This document shows, in pieces, positions 52,907 to 61,483 of a DNA stretch of 64,000 nucleotides. Made by a program: the position numbers and the translations under genes. Origin of the DNA: CAVUPF01 sp963743285 (GTDB taxonomy: Bacteria > Actinomycetota > Thermoleophilia > Solirubrobacterales > 70-9); the NCBI GenBank assembly GCA_963743285.1, contig CAVUPF010000004.1:248001-312000 (forward strand), in the 5' to 3' direction. How positions within the stretch are numbered: position 1 is the stretch's first letter; each line of letters starts with the position of its first letter. The notes under the pieces are model-generated. The model saw only the letters and a program-made list of their open reading frames with translations. It had not been told where the DNA came from and did not search any database.

Positions 52907-54385
52907 ATGTCGACCACGGTGGCGCAGGAGCGGTTGGTGGAGGTCACAAGCGAAGGGCCCAAGCGGGCAGAGCCCTTGCCCATGGGCGAGGAGAAGACCT
53001 TCCGGCCCTATGACCCCGATCAGGTGCTTTTGATGGCCCCGGTGCTCAAGGAGTGGGTGCCCGAGGGCGACCTCGCCCACTTCGTCTCTGACCTGGTCGA
53101 CTCAGCACTGGACCTCGCGGCGATCTATGTCGCCTATGAGGAGGAGCGCGGCTATCCGCCCTATGACCCGCGCTTGATGACCAAGCTCCTGATCTATGGC
53201 TACGCCAACGGGGTGATCTCCTCGCGCAAGCTGGAGGCGGCAACCCACCGCGACGTGGCGGTGCGGATGCTGTGCGCCGACCAGCACCCCGACTACCGCT
53301 CGATCGCCCGCTTTCGCAAGCGCCACCTGGAGGCGCTCTCAGGGCTTTTCGTGCAGGCGCTGCGGCTCTGTCGCGAGGCCCGCTTGGTCGGCCTGGGGAC
53401 GCTCGCCCTGGACGGCACCAAGCTGCGCGCCAACGCCTCCCGACACAAGGCGATGAGCTATCAGCGGATGACCAAGAAGGAGGCTGAGCTGGAGGCCGAG
53501 ATCGCCGCCCTGCGCGGCAACGTCGGCGCTCTTTTGGCCGACGCTGAGCGCACCGACGCCGAGGAGGATGAGCGCTTCGGGCCCGATCGCCGCGGCGATC
53601 AGCTGCCCGCCGAGCTGTGCCGCCGCGAGGGGCGCCTGGCCGCGATCCGCGAGGCCAAGGCGGCGCTTGAGGCAGAGGCCGCCGAGCGCGAGGAGCGCCG
53701 CCAGGCCGAGCTGCGAGCAGAGGGCCGGGTGCCGCGAAAGCCCGACCCCGACTCAGAGCCGCCAGCCCCAAAGCCCACCGCCCAGCGCAACTTCACCGAC
53801 CCAGAGTCGAAGATCATGAAGACCTCAGACGGCGCCTTTCACCAGTGCTTCAACGGCCAGGCGGTGGTCGACTCCCACGCCCAGGTGATCGTCGCCGCCG
53901 AGGTCTCAGATGAGGCGCCCGACGCCCGCCAGCTGGGGCCCGCGCTCTGCCAGCTCGGCGAGAACCTCGCGGCGATCGACGCCGAGCTGCCCGACGAGGC
54001 GGCCCTGACGGCCGACGCCGGCTACTTCTCCGAAGAAAACATCGCGATCACCGCCCAGCACGGGCTGGACCCCCATATCGCCACCGGCCGCTTCAAGCAC
54101 TCAGAGCCCCAGGCTCCCGCCCCGCGCGGCCCGCTGCCCAAGGGCGCCACCTCCAAGCAGCGCATGGCGCGCAAGCTGAGAGCGAAGGAGGGTCATGCCG
54201 TCTATGCCCGCCGCAAGGCGATCGTCGAGCCGGTCTTCGGCCAGATGGACACCGTCCAGGGGGCGCGCCGGCTGCTATTGCGCGGCAAGGGTGCGGCCCG
54301 CGCCCAGTGGCGCTTTCATTGCGCGGTCCACAACCTGCTGAAGCTCCACCGGGCCGGCGGTCTTGCCCTCCTCGGGGCAACCTGA
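52907..54385 (+). CDS. IS1182-family transposase
   Basis: 492 residues from ATG 52907, with GGAGG seven bases upstream. Typical N terminus (FRPYDPDQVLLMAPVLKEWVPEGDLAHFVSDLV), PPYDPRLMTKLLIYGYANG, DYRSIARFRKRH, catalytic LALDGTKLRANAS, a long coiled insertion, DSHAQVIVAAEVSDEAPD, LTADAGYFSEENI, and IVEPVFGQMDTVQGARRLLLRG. The frame is intact. Terminal repeats were not identified; the left end may lie close to the right end of the IS701 copy. Confidence 0.93.
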   Translation: MSTTVAQERLVEVTSEGPKRAEPLPMGEEKTFRPYDPDQVLLMAPVLKEWVPEGDLAHFVSDLVDSALDLAAIYVAYEEERGYPPYDPRLMTKLLIYGYANGVISSRKLEAATHRDVAVRMLCADQHPDYRSIARFRKRHLEALSGLFVQALRLCREARLVGLGTLALDGTKLRANASRHKAMSYQRMTKKEAELEAEIAALRGNVGALLADAERTDAEEDERFGPDRRGDQLPAELCRREGRLAAIREAKAALEAEAAEREERRQAELRAEGRVPRKPDPDSEPPAPKPTAQRNFTDPESKIMKTSDGAFHQCFNGQAVVDSHAQVIVAAEVSDEAPDARQLGPALCQLGENLAAIDAELPDEAALTADAGYFSEENIAITAQHGLDPHIATGRFKHSEPQAPAPRGPLPKGATSKQRMARKLRAKEGHAVYARRKAIVEPVFGQMDTVQGARRLLLRGKGAARAQWRFHCAVHNLLKLHRAGGLALLGAT

Positions 54386-54522
54386 CACCTGGTGAGCCTC
54401 ACCGGCCAGCACCAGACCCGCTTTTTTCACCACCCGCGGCGCTTTCATCGCCATCGTGAACGTTATGACTGCGGCGGTGCCCTCAACCGCTCCGCACAGA
54501 TACCCGTTACCGACCCAGGCTC

Positions 54523-56367
54523 CTAGGCATTCCCCGGAACGATCAGTACCGCCGCGCCAGAGGGTGGATCAACAGGCTGGGCGAGCAACTGCCAGGAAGT
54601 CGCCGGCAGCAGGCAGAGCAGCCCGGGCTGAAGCTCCTCCAGCAGACCCGGCTTGCGGATGCTAACTCGGGTACCCCCGATCCTGCGAGCGAGCTCCGTC
54701 GCCAGCTCATCGGTGGCCCGTGCGTCTCCGTTATCTCGATCCTGTACGAGCTCTACCTCGCGGATCGAGGTCGCGTCGCCGACAAGTATCGCCACCGGCG
54801 CCGCAAGGGCCTCGGCCACCGCCTCTCCAGCGCTTCCAAAAGCAGAGGCACTAGCCACCGAGGACTGCCCCACTATCACTAGCGACGCTCGCACCTCGGT
54901 CGCAGCATTGACCACGCCCTCGATGAGCGAGTCGTGGACGAGCAGCTTCGGCTCGCAGTCGAGGCCCGCTGCGAAGCCGGCGGCCTCTAGCTCGGCAAGC
55001 GCCCCATCGCTGGAATGCGTGTCTCCCCGTGTACGGGCAAGGAGCCCGCGAACCACGCCGCTGTCGTGGTCGGCGATCCGCCCCGCGATCGCGAACCCGA
55101 GCGGAGCCTGGGCGGGGTCGACGAGGGTGACAAGCACCCGGGCTCCGAGCCGCTCGCCGGTTGTCTGCGGAGGTGGAACCGTCGGCACTGAGCGCTCAAC
55201 GAGCAGCGTCCCCACCACGATCGATACGAGGATGAGAACCAGCGCTGCGTTGACGACGGACTGGTCGAAAAGGCCGATGTTGAAGCCGACTATGGTCGCT
55301 GCCAAGGTCGCTGCGGCTTGGGGGACCGTCAGCCCCAGCATCAGGACCGCCTGGGGGCCGGAATACCCGAGCGCCACGCGGGCGAATGCTGACGCTATTG
55401 CCTTGCCCCCGAAGCTGGCCAGGATGAACAGGCCGGCGAGCTTTAGCGTCTCGCCTTCGACCATCACGGCTGGATCGAGGAGCATGCCGACAGTGATGAG
55501 GAAGACAGGCACGAATACCGCGGAGCCGAAGAAGTCGATGCGGTCCATCAGCGGGCCTTCGTTCGGCACTAGGCGGTTTAGGGCGAGCCCGGCAAAGAAG
55601 GCTCCAACGATCGGCTCGATCCCGAAGATCTCGGCGACCGTCGCTGCCGCCAGAAAGGAAGCTACCGCCAGCAGGTAACGAATCACCCGGTCGCTGCCCA
55701 GGTAGCGGAATGCAAGTCGCACCAGCCGGGGGAGAAAGCCAAGGGTGAAGACGACCAGGACGGTCAGCCCCACGACGATCTGTAGCGCGATCGAGGACCC
55801 GGAGCCCCCCGCAAGCTGCGAGCCGGCAACCCCGGCGAGGACGATCAGCGCGGCGGTGTCGGTAAGGACAGTCGCTCCGACCGCCGTCGCCACGCCGCGA
55901 TCGGCCGAGAGCCCCGCCCCGCGCGCGGCGGGATAGAGGAGCAACGTATGAGAAGAGAGGAGTGCACCGAGGAGCAGCGCCGCGGGGACGACCCAGCCTA
56001 GAGCAAGTCCGATCGCGGTGCCGAACAACATCGGCAAGAGAAAGGTGATACCCGCGAAGGTGATGACAGCGCTGCGATGAACTCGGACCAAGGCGAGATC
56101 AAGCTCAACCCCGGCTACGAACATCAGATAGAGCAGCCCCAGTTGCCCGAGATCGGGCACCGTAGTGTTACCGGCGCCGATCAGGTTAAGACCATACGGA
56201 CCGATGGCGAAGCCACCGATCAGCAAGCCGATGATCCCCGGGATCCGCGCCCGCCGCATCAGCGGTGGGCCAACGATGACAACGATGAAGAGCACGAGGA
56301 ACTCCCAGGCCGCCCCGGTGGGGGATTTGAGCGTTATGGCGGCGAGAGCGTTCACGACTACTGCCAT
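54523..56367 (-). CDS. Kef-type (CPA2) monovalent cation:proton antiporter with Usp-like tail
   Basis: 614 residues. About twelve membrane helices to residue 390 (RARIPGIIGLLIGGFAIGPYGL, FVAGVELDL, LSSHTLLLYPAARG, EPIVGAFFAGLALNRLVPN). A cytosolic part follows with universal-stress-protein-like features (GVVNAATEVRASLVIVGQSS). Exchanges K+ or Na+ for H+. Its ATG shares a base with the stop of the solute-binding gene (TGATG), an unusual pairing. Confidence 0.9.
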   Translation of the reverse strand: MAVVVNALAAITLKSPTGAAWEFLVLFIVVIVGPPLMRRARIPGIIGLLIGGFAIGPYGLNLIGAGNTTVPDLGQLGLLYLMFVAGVELDLALVRVHRSAVITFAGITFLLPMLFGTAIGLALGWVVPAALLLGALLSSHTLLLYPAARGAGLSADRGVATAVGATVLTDTAALIVLAGVAGSQLAGGSGSSIALQIVVGLTVLVVFTLGFLPRLVRLAFRYLGSDRVIRYLLAVASFLAAATVAEIFGIEPIVGAFFAGLALNRLVPNEGPLMDRIDFFGSAVFVPVFLITVGMLLDPAVMVEGETLKLAGLFILASFGGKAIASAFARVALGYSGPQAVLMLGLTVPQAAATLAATIVGFNIGLFDQSVVNAALVLILVSIVVGTLLVERSVPTVPPPQTTGERLGARVLVTLVDPAQAPLGFAIAGRIADHDSGVVRGLLARTRGDTHSSDGALAELEAAGFAAGLDCEPKLLVHDSLIEGVVNAATEVRASLVIVGQSSVASASAFGSAGEAVAEALAAPVAILVGDATSIREVELVQDRDNGDARATDELATELARRIGGTRVSIRKPGLLEELQPGLLCLLPATSWQLLAQPVDPPSGAAVLIVPGNA

Positions 56368-57227
56368 CAGCGCGTGGTATGCAGGAGCGGGATCGCCGAT
56401 TCCGCGTTGGTGGCGTTACTGCCGACCCACCGGGTGAGTAGTCGTTCGATGGTCCCGTCGGCAGTGAAGGCGTGGGTCGCCGAGTTGACTGCTTGGCGGT
56501 TGGAGGAGCTCTTTGGCATGGCAACCGCCAGTGCCTCGCGTTCGGGCAGTTGGGCCACTGCTTCGAGGTGTCCTCCCGAGAGTCGTGCAATCGCGACTGC
56601 AAGCGGGAGATCGAACATCACCGCATCGACCTTGCCAGCGCGCAGCGCGGCTAGCATTTCCTGCTGACCCTTGAAGAGGACGGTTGGCAGTTCGGGCGTG
56701 ACTGAATTGGTGATGTCCCCTTCGAACGTGGTCGAGCGCACCGCTCCCCAGCGCAGTTCCCGGGCGCCGGCGAGGTCGGGCACTTTGGTGCCGCTGCGAA
56801 CGACCACGGTCGGAGCCGCTGTCAGGTACGGAGTGGAGAATTCGAGTCTCCGTTCACGCTGTTCGGTCGGCGTAATCAGGTCGAGTCCGATGTCAGCTCC
56901 ATCGAGATGTCCGGCCACGATCCGGTTGAAATTGACAATCCGAATCTGCACGGAGCCCAGACCGAAGCGGGCAGCGAATTCTCTTGCCAGCTCGTACTCG
57001 AAGCCGCCGGTCGGGTCGTTCGGAGTCCCTTCCCAAAAACCTGCGCTCGGCACGGCGGCCGTTGCAACGGTGAGGACTCCCGGCCGGACGGGGGTGAAGG
57101 TCCCCGCCGACGCCGCGATCGAGCCGCAGCCAGCCGCCGTCGTGAGGAGGAATACCCCGAGCGCCGCCGCTGTGGTGCGACGAGCGGCTTGAGCATTGCG
57201 CGACCGAAAAACCGACATCGCCGTCAT
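56367..57227 (-). CDS. Extracellular solute-binding lipoprotein (family 3)
   Basis: 286 residues from ATG 57227. Lipoprotein signal (LGVFLLTTAAGC), then the two-lobed fold: LTVATAAVPSAGFWEGTPNDPTGGFEYELAREFAARFG, DLITPTEQRERRLEFSTPYLTAAPTVVVR and LRAGKVDAVMFDLPLAVAIA. Normally serves an amino-acid ABC importer, but no ABC genes are here. The gene overlaps a cation antiporter instead. It may sense an external ligand or use transport subunits encoded elsewhere. Confidence 0.85.
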   Translation of the reverse strand: MTAMSVFRSRNAQAARRTTAAALGVFLLTTAAGCGSIAASAGTFTPVRPGVLTVATAAVPSAGFWEGTPNDPTGGFEYELAREFAARFGLGSVQIRIVNFNRIVAGHLDGADIGLDLITPTEQRERRLEFSTPYLTAAPTVVVRSGTKVPDLAGARELRWGAVRSTTFEGDITNSVTPELPTVLFKGQQEMLAALRAGKVDAVMFDLPLAVAIARLSGGHLEAVAQLPEREALAVAMPKSSSNRQAVNSATHAFTADGTIERLLTRWVGSNATNAESAIPLLHTTR

Positions 57228-57511
57228 GATCGAGCCCGACCCCCCGCTTGCCGACGTGGTGTGGCGGCTTCGCGTCTGGGGGCGGAATCCATTGAAGACG
57301 TCATCAACGCTCGTGCTCGAGATTCCGCCCGAGACGATCACCTTTGCGCCCATCCCCTAAGCACGGGCATAACCAGTTCCTCCCCTGGATCACCCCGCGT
57401 ACCGTAGTCGTTGCGGTAATCGCCAACCTTCGTCACCTGGCCGGTGAGTCGCTCGAATATCTGCCGACTCTTCCTTTCGGTTCCCTTTCCGCCCGAAACG
57501 AGGAGGTCAAG

Positions 57512-58021
57512 CTGAAGCGCCAGCGGCCCTTCCGGCTCGCAGTGATCGACAGCGACGCCGACATCCTCCTCGCTTTGTCGAGGCGGGCTGAGCTCGAGGG
57601 CTGGCAGCTACGCCCGATGCAGAGCGCGATCTCAGCGGAGGAGCTGGTCGGGTTGAAGTTAGATGCGCTCCTGCTCGATCCCGAGGCCCTTGGCGATCAA
57701 GGCCAGCCCTGCCTGGAGTCCGTCTGCGGACGACTCCCTGATCTGGCCGTGATCGTCTGCATCGGTAGACCGAGCCTGTTGCTGGACCGCGCACTGAGGT
57801 TGACCATGCTCGTGGACGAGGTCGTCAACATCCGTCGCCACTTCCAGATTGCGGTCCGCAACGGCAAGGAGCGCACGAGGCGGAGGAGCGATCCCTCCGC
57901 CAGGCGCGATAACTCGCGGTCAGTGCCGAGCTTTAGGCGTATCTATCTTGCAAACACCCGGTTGGCGATTGCCGGGTCACCGCGGGTGTCGAAGCCGACG
58001 AGCTTGCCATCGGCGTTGTAA
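57512..58021 (+). CDS. Truncated receiver-like response regulator
   Basis: Receiver domain at the N terminus: FRLAVIDSDADILLALSRRAELEGW, LDALLLDPEALGDQG (phosphoacceptor position) and LPDLAVIVCIG. The winged helix expected after residue 115 is absent, replaced by RNGKERTRRRSDPSARR. The tail runs antisense into the SnoaL-like gene. CTG 57512, with AGGAGG five bases upstream, is the likely start; no ATG, GTG or TTG fits. It may be a pseudogene. Confidence 0.55.
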   Translation: MKRQRPFRLAVIDSDADILLALSRRAELEGWQLRPMQSAISAEELVGLKLDALLLDPEALGDQGQPCLESVCGRLPDLAVIVCIGRPSLLLDRALRLTMLVDEVVNIRRHFQIAVRNGKERTRRRSDPSARRDNSRSVPSFRRIYLANTRLAIAGSPRVSKPTSLPSAL

Positions 58022-58317
58022 CTGAGGACATCGGCACTCTCGACCGTCTCGCCGTCGAGGGTGACCGAGGTGAGGACGATGACCGTGTCGCCGTCGGCGA
58101 TGAAGTCGGTTGGCTCGGTGCGGAACTCTTTACCAACGAGTTGCCCCCAAAGCTCGCCGATCTCCTGCTTGCCGTGGCGGGTCCCGCTCAGCGCGTGATC
58201 GCCGCGCGTCTTCCACACGATCGAGTCGTCCATGTTTTGCATCGCCGCAACGGCATCACCGCTGCTAAACGCCCTGTAGGCATCTTCGGCTACCTGCTTG
58301 TTCTCCTGAGCACCCAT
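57943..58317 (-). CDS. SnoaL/NTF2-like protein
   Basis: 124 residues, ATG 58317. Cone-shaped NTF2 fold: NKQVAEDAYRAFSSGDAVAAMQNMDDSIVWKTRGDHALSGTRHGKQEIGELW…FIADGDTVIVLTSVTLDGETVESADVLSYNADGKLVGFD. Members range from isomerases to small-ligand binders; the substrate is unknown here. Confidence 0.85.
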   Translation of the reverse strand: MGAQENKQVAEDAYRAFSSGDAVAAMQNMDDSIVWKTRGDHALSGTRHGKQEIGELWGQLVGKEFRTEPTDFIADGDTVIVLTSVTLDGETVESADVLSYNADGKLVGFDTRGDPAIANRVFAR

Positions 58318-58408
58318 GGCTGGACCCCCTTCTTTGGTTCTTGGGCTAGAGGGTCGATCTTATCGACGACCGCCTGCTTCCAGGCAGTACCCGAATGGCA
58401 AGGCCCTG

Positions 58409-59084
58409 CTACCAGCGCCCTGCTATGAAGTCAGCGATCCGGGCTGAAGCGTTTCGGTTATAGACCCAAGATTCGACCTCGAAATGCGCGATCCGCAGCG
58501 TTGGCGCCCAGCCGTGGACAAGGGGCAGGATGTCAGCCAACGCATCCCGAAATGCACGCTGACGGTGTCTCCCTCCTTCCCCCGGAAACAAAGGTGGGCA
58601 CGGCTTGCCGAAACCGACGCCCTTGAGTCCGCGCTCGTTCAGACACGCGCCCATCCAAATCTCCTTCGGGAACGCGAGCCGGGCGTTGGCCGGGTATGCC
58701 TTGAGGGTCGCTAGACGGAACTCGTTGAAATGCTGGACCTCATCGACCTCAAGGGATGCGCGGCGGCTGCCCCCTATTGACGAGGATCGCGTCAAGATGT
58801 CGTCGCTCGCGGGGCGGCATGGTCTCAGGGAGCTTGAGGCCGGTGAGCTCAGCGTAGATTCGTTGAACAAGTGACCACCGGCGCTTGCACTCCACGCGTC
58901 CGGGTCGCAGTAGCCACGAGGGAGTCTCCCCCACGCTCCCGCGATACACCTCGCGGACCAATTCGACGACTCGTCTCTCGAGCTCACGCGCCATCGATGC
59001 AGCGTATTGCCCAACGGCAGATAGTCCACGCAAGATCCCTGGCGCAGTTTCACCCTCCTTGGTTTCGCGACATATTCGCGACAT
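58409..59084 (-). pseudogene. Nuclease-like hypothetical protein, one frameshift
   Basis: The first part (59084 to about 58753) reads MARELERRVVELVREVYRGSVGETPSWLLRPGRVECKRRWSLVQRIYAELTGLKLPE…RRHLDAILVNRGQPPRI. One extra base in the run at 58753-58755 moves the rest to another frame: LEVDEVQHFNEFRLATLKAYP…GKPCPPLFPGEGGRHRQRAFRDALADILPLVHGWAPTLRIAHFEVESWV. The E-V-D-E-x-Q-H-F string resembles a restriction-nuclease-type active site. I know relatives only as hypothetical actinobacterial proteins. It is the cargo gene next to the tRNA. Confidence 0.55.
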
Positions 59085-59116
59085 GCTTTACTTTGTAAAG
59101 CCCGTTAGATACACGA

Positions 59117-59140
59117 AAACCCCGTGGTTAGCGGGGCTTT
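59117..59140 (-). terminator. Terminator after the CAU tRNA
   Basis: On the minus strand AGCCCCG-CTAACCA-CGGGGTTTT forms a short GC hairpin with a U run, directly downstream of the tRNA gene. Confidence 0.75.
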
Positions 59141-59145
59141 CGTAG

Positions 59146-59219
59146 TGGGGCGGGTAGGACTCGAACCTACGACTAACGGATTATGAGTCCGCTGCTCTGA
59201 CCAACTGAGCTACCGCCCC
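59146..59219 (-). tRNA. tRNA with CAU anticodon (tRNA-Met, or Ile2)
   Basis: 74-base cloverleaf: acceptor GGGGCGG/CCGCCCC, D arm AGCTCAGTTGGTCAGAGC, anticodon stem GCGGA/TCCGT with loop CTCATAA, T arm GTAGGTTCGAGTCCTAC. CAU reads AUG, or AUA if the C is lysidine-modified; the sequence alone does not decide. Its 3' half is the insertion target of the neighbouring island. Confidence 0.92.
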
Positions 59220-59239
59220 GCTGGGGCGCGAGCCTAGCG

Positions 59240-59605
59240 CTACGCGCTGAAAAGCTGAGCGAGAGAGCGGCCGACATCAGGTGGCTCTTCGTTGCCCTCC
59301 GCAGCTGCCGCGGCTCCCTCGGCGAGCGCCTTGGCAGCGTCGGCTATCTGGTGGGCGCGCCCCCCGCGGATGACGCCGGTCTTCTTTGCTTCGTCAAGGT
59401 CGGACTCCATCAGGCCGGCTAGCTCGGCAAGACGGCGCAGGCCGATCACGGCCGCCGTACCCTTGAGGGCATGGGCTTCGGCCCGCATCGTCTCGAAGTC
59501 GCTCGTCTCGGTCGCCAAGCCGGCAGCGATCACGTCACAGCGACGCCGGGCCTCCTCGGCGAAAGAGTCCAGAAACTCAGAGTCCGAACCGGTTGTCTCG
59601 CTCAT
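59240..59605 (-). CDS. HPt (histidine phosphotransfer) domain protein
   Basis: 121 residues from ATG 59605, which overlaps the stop of the lipoprotein gene by four bases. Four-helix HPt core with RAEAHALKGTAAVIGLRRLAELAGLMES; the His in AHALKG is the phosphorylation site. No kinase or receiver gene is adjacent. It passes phosphate between partners encoded elsewhere. Confidence 0.85.
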   Translation of the reverse strand: MSETTGSDSEFLDSFAEEARRRCDVIAAGLATETSDFETMRAEAHALKGTAAVIGLRRLAELAGLMESDLDEAKKTGVIRGGRAHQIADAAKALAEGAAAAAEGNEEPPDVGRSLAQLFSA

Positions 59606-60663
59606 TCCCCGACTACCCCCTTGACCTCTTGGGTCAGCTTTGCGACGCCGAAGCCGCCCTCGATCTCGGAACGGATCGTGCCGTGACGGTCGATCACGAA
59701 GAGCCACGGCACGCTGGGCAGATGGAACGTCCTCACCTGGGGCCGCACGCCCTTACTCGGGTTGTTGCTGTTGTAGATCTCCATGTGGATGAATGCAGCC
59801 TTGTTGCCGTAGAGCTGTTTGACCTGCTCGGCCACGTCGACGACCGGGCTGCAGGTCCGACTCTGGCAGAACTTGGGGGTCGCAAACAAGAGGACGATCG
59901 GCTCTTTTCCGAGAACTTCCGCGTAGTCGACCCGGTTCTGGGTGTCCGGCGGGACGCGGGTGGTGATCTTGGAGAGGTCGCCGCCAACGCTCGCCGCCGT
60001 CGGCGTGTGGATCAGCGGCGCCCTTTGGCCGACCCTCGGGATCGCGGTGAATTCCCCAACCGTAACGATTGGCAGCACCGCCGCAGTCGTCTTGCCTTCC
60101 TGCTTGATAAGCGCCAAGACTCGCCATTCGCCGTCGCTCGGGAAGCCGACTTCGGCAGCGTAGACGGAAGTGGCAACGTTGGGATCCTGGGCCGTCGTCT
60201 GGGAGCGAAAGGCGGGCTTGGTCGAGAGGCTTTCGATTGCAGCCGGAAAGGGCCCGGTGGCCGGCTGGCCGAGCGGACTGGCATGCGGCGCGGGTGCGCC
60301 GTGTCGTAATTTGGGCGGCGCCTTGGCGATGTAAAGGGCAACCTTGGCGTTGGCGACCGACGTGCGGTCGGGCAGGGAGACTTCGAAGGAGTAGCGGTTT
60401 TCTCCCGGATAGAAGACTTCGCCGGTCGGCGCCACGATTAGGCTGGAGAGGCCTTCGCCGGACTTGAGAACTTCTTTGAGCGTCATACCTTCGGCGCTTG
60501 GGAATTCGCTCTTTGGCGGGGCTGGGCGACTTTCAACGGCAGCCGAGGCTGTGGACAAAGTGGTCGAAGACCCTGAGCTGCCGCCGCATCCGGCGATCAG
60601 CGCTGCCCCCGGAAGCAGGCAGGAAACGACGACGAAGAAACGACTGGGGCGCATCGGCGGCAT
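59602..60663 (-). CDS. Lipoprotein with thioredoxin-like domain
   Basis: 353 residues. Lipobox ALIAGC, then a beta-rich N-terminal domain (residues 50-230; GEVFYPGENRYSFEVSL). The thioredoxin-like domain has EPIVLLFATPKFCQSRTCSPVVDVAEQVKQLYGNKAAFIHMEIY and VPWLFVIDRHGTIRSEIEGGFG. The Cys pair is spaced C-x4-C rather than CxxC, so classic disulfide exchange is uncertain. Attached outside the membrane; co-transcribed with the HPt gene. Confidence 0.8.
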   Translation of the reverse strand: MPPMRPSRFFVVVSCLLPGAALIAGCGGSSGSSTTLSTASAAVESRPAPPKSEFPSAEGMTLKEVLKSGEGLSSLIVAPTGEVFYPGENRYSFEVSLPDRTSVANAKVALYIAKAPPKLRHGAPAPHASPLGQPATGPFPAAIESLSTKPAFRSQTTAQDPNVATSVYAAEVGFPSDGEWRVLALIKQEGKTTAAVLPIVTVGEFTAIPRVGQRAPLIHTPTAASVGGDLSKITTRVPPDTQNRVDYAEVLGKEPIVLLFATPKFCQSRTCSPVVDVAEQVKQLYGNKAAFIHMEIYNSNNPSKGVRPQVRTFHLPSVPWLFVIDRHGTIRSEIEGGFGVAKLTQEVKGVVGE

Positions 60664-60748
60664 GTTATTGAGGGGGATAGAGCAAACATCGCGCCCCTGC
60701 GGTGGGCATATATGGTGCGCACGACCCTAGGAGAGCAGAAGGAGAACG

Positions 60749-61483
60749 ATGATGGCGGAGCGAGCGGCGCTGATCACCGGGGCCTCGAGCGGGATCGGCC
60801 TGGCGATCGCCCGTGTTCTTGGAGAGGACGGTTACGCGCTGACCGTCGCCGCCCGCCGAGCAGAGAAGCTGGAGGCGGCCACTGAGGGTCTGCGCGCCGA
60901 CGGCGTCGAGGTTCAGAGCGTCGCCGCCAATATGACTGACGAGGCAGAGGTGGTCGGGGTCTTCGCCAAACATCGCGACGCCTATGGTCGCCTCGACGTG
61001 CTGGTCAATAATGCGGGGGTCGGGATCGGGGCGCCTATGGAGGAGATCCAGACCAAGCATCTAGACATGCAGCTCGCGGTGAATCTGCGTGCCCTGATCC
61101 TCGGCACCCGCGAGGGGCTGCCGATGCTGCGCGCTGCGGGCGCCGATCACGGCAAGGCGCTGATCGTCAACACCGCTTCGATTGCCGGCAAGGGCGGACA
61201 GGCGTGGCTCTCTATCTACGCGGCGACCAAGGCGGCGGTGATCAACTTCACCCAGTCGACGCATCGCGAGGCGGGCGGCGCCGGAGTCCAATGCACGGCG
61301 CTGGCGCCGGGCTTCGTCGACACGCCGATGACCGAGTTCGCCAAGGGGCAGGTGCCGGCCGCAGAGATGATCCGGCCTTCCGATCTTGGCGAGGCGGTGC
61401 GCTTTCTGCTGCGCACCTCGCCAAATTGCCACGTGCCGGAGATCGTCTTCACGCGGCCCGGTGAGGAGCTCGACACTCCCTGA
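60749..61483 (+). CDS. Short-chain dehydrogenase/reductase
   Basis: 244 residues with TGASSGIGLAIA, NNAGVGIGAPME, a Ser in NTASIAGKGG and the catalytic YAATK. NAD(P)-dependent oxidoreductase of unknown substrate. GGAG upstream of tandem ATGs at 60749 and 60752. The 3' end overlaps the glycosyltransferase start by 23 bases. Confidence 0.9.
   Translation: MMAERAALITGASSGIGLAIARVLGEDGYALTVAARRAEKLEAATEGLRADGVEVQSVAANMTDEAEVVGVFAKHRDAYGRLDVLVNNAGVGIGAPMEEIQTKHLDMQLAVNLRALILGTREGLPMLRAAGADHGKALIVNTASIAGKGGQAWLSIYAATKAAVINFTQSTHREAGGAGVQCTALAPGFVDTPMTEFAKGQVPAAEMIRPSDLGEAVRFLLRTSPNCHVPEIVFTRPGEELDTP

Larger units (their letters stand above)
46951..59146. mobile_element. Composite genomic island at a CAU-anticodon tRNA gene
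   Basis: The intact tRNA at 59146-59219 forms the right border. Two further copies of its 3' half at 46951 and 50696, each with the same neighbouring repeats, mark the ends of two elements inserted in tandem: 46951-50696 and 50696-59146. Contents are typical of islands: transposases, defence-like genes, broken genes and hypotheticals. No intact integrase remains. Confidence 0.72.
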
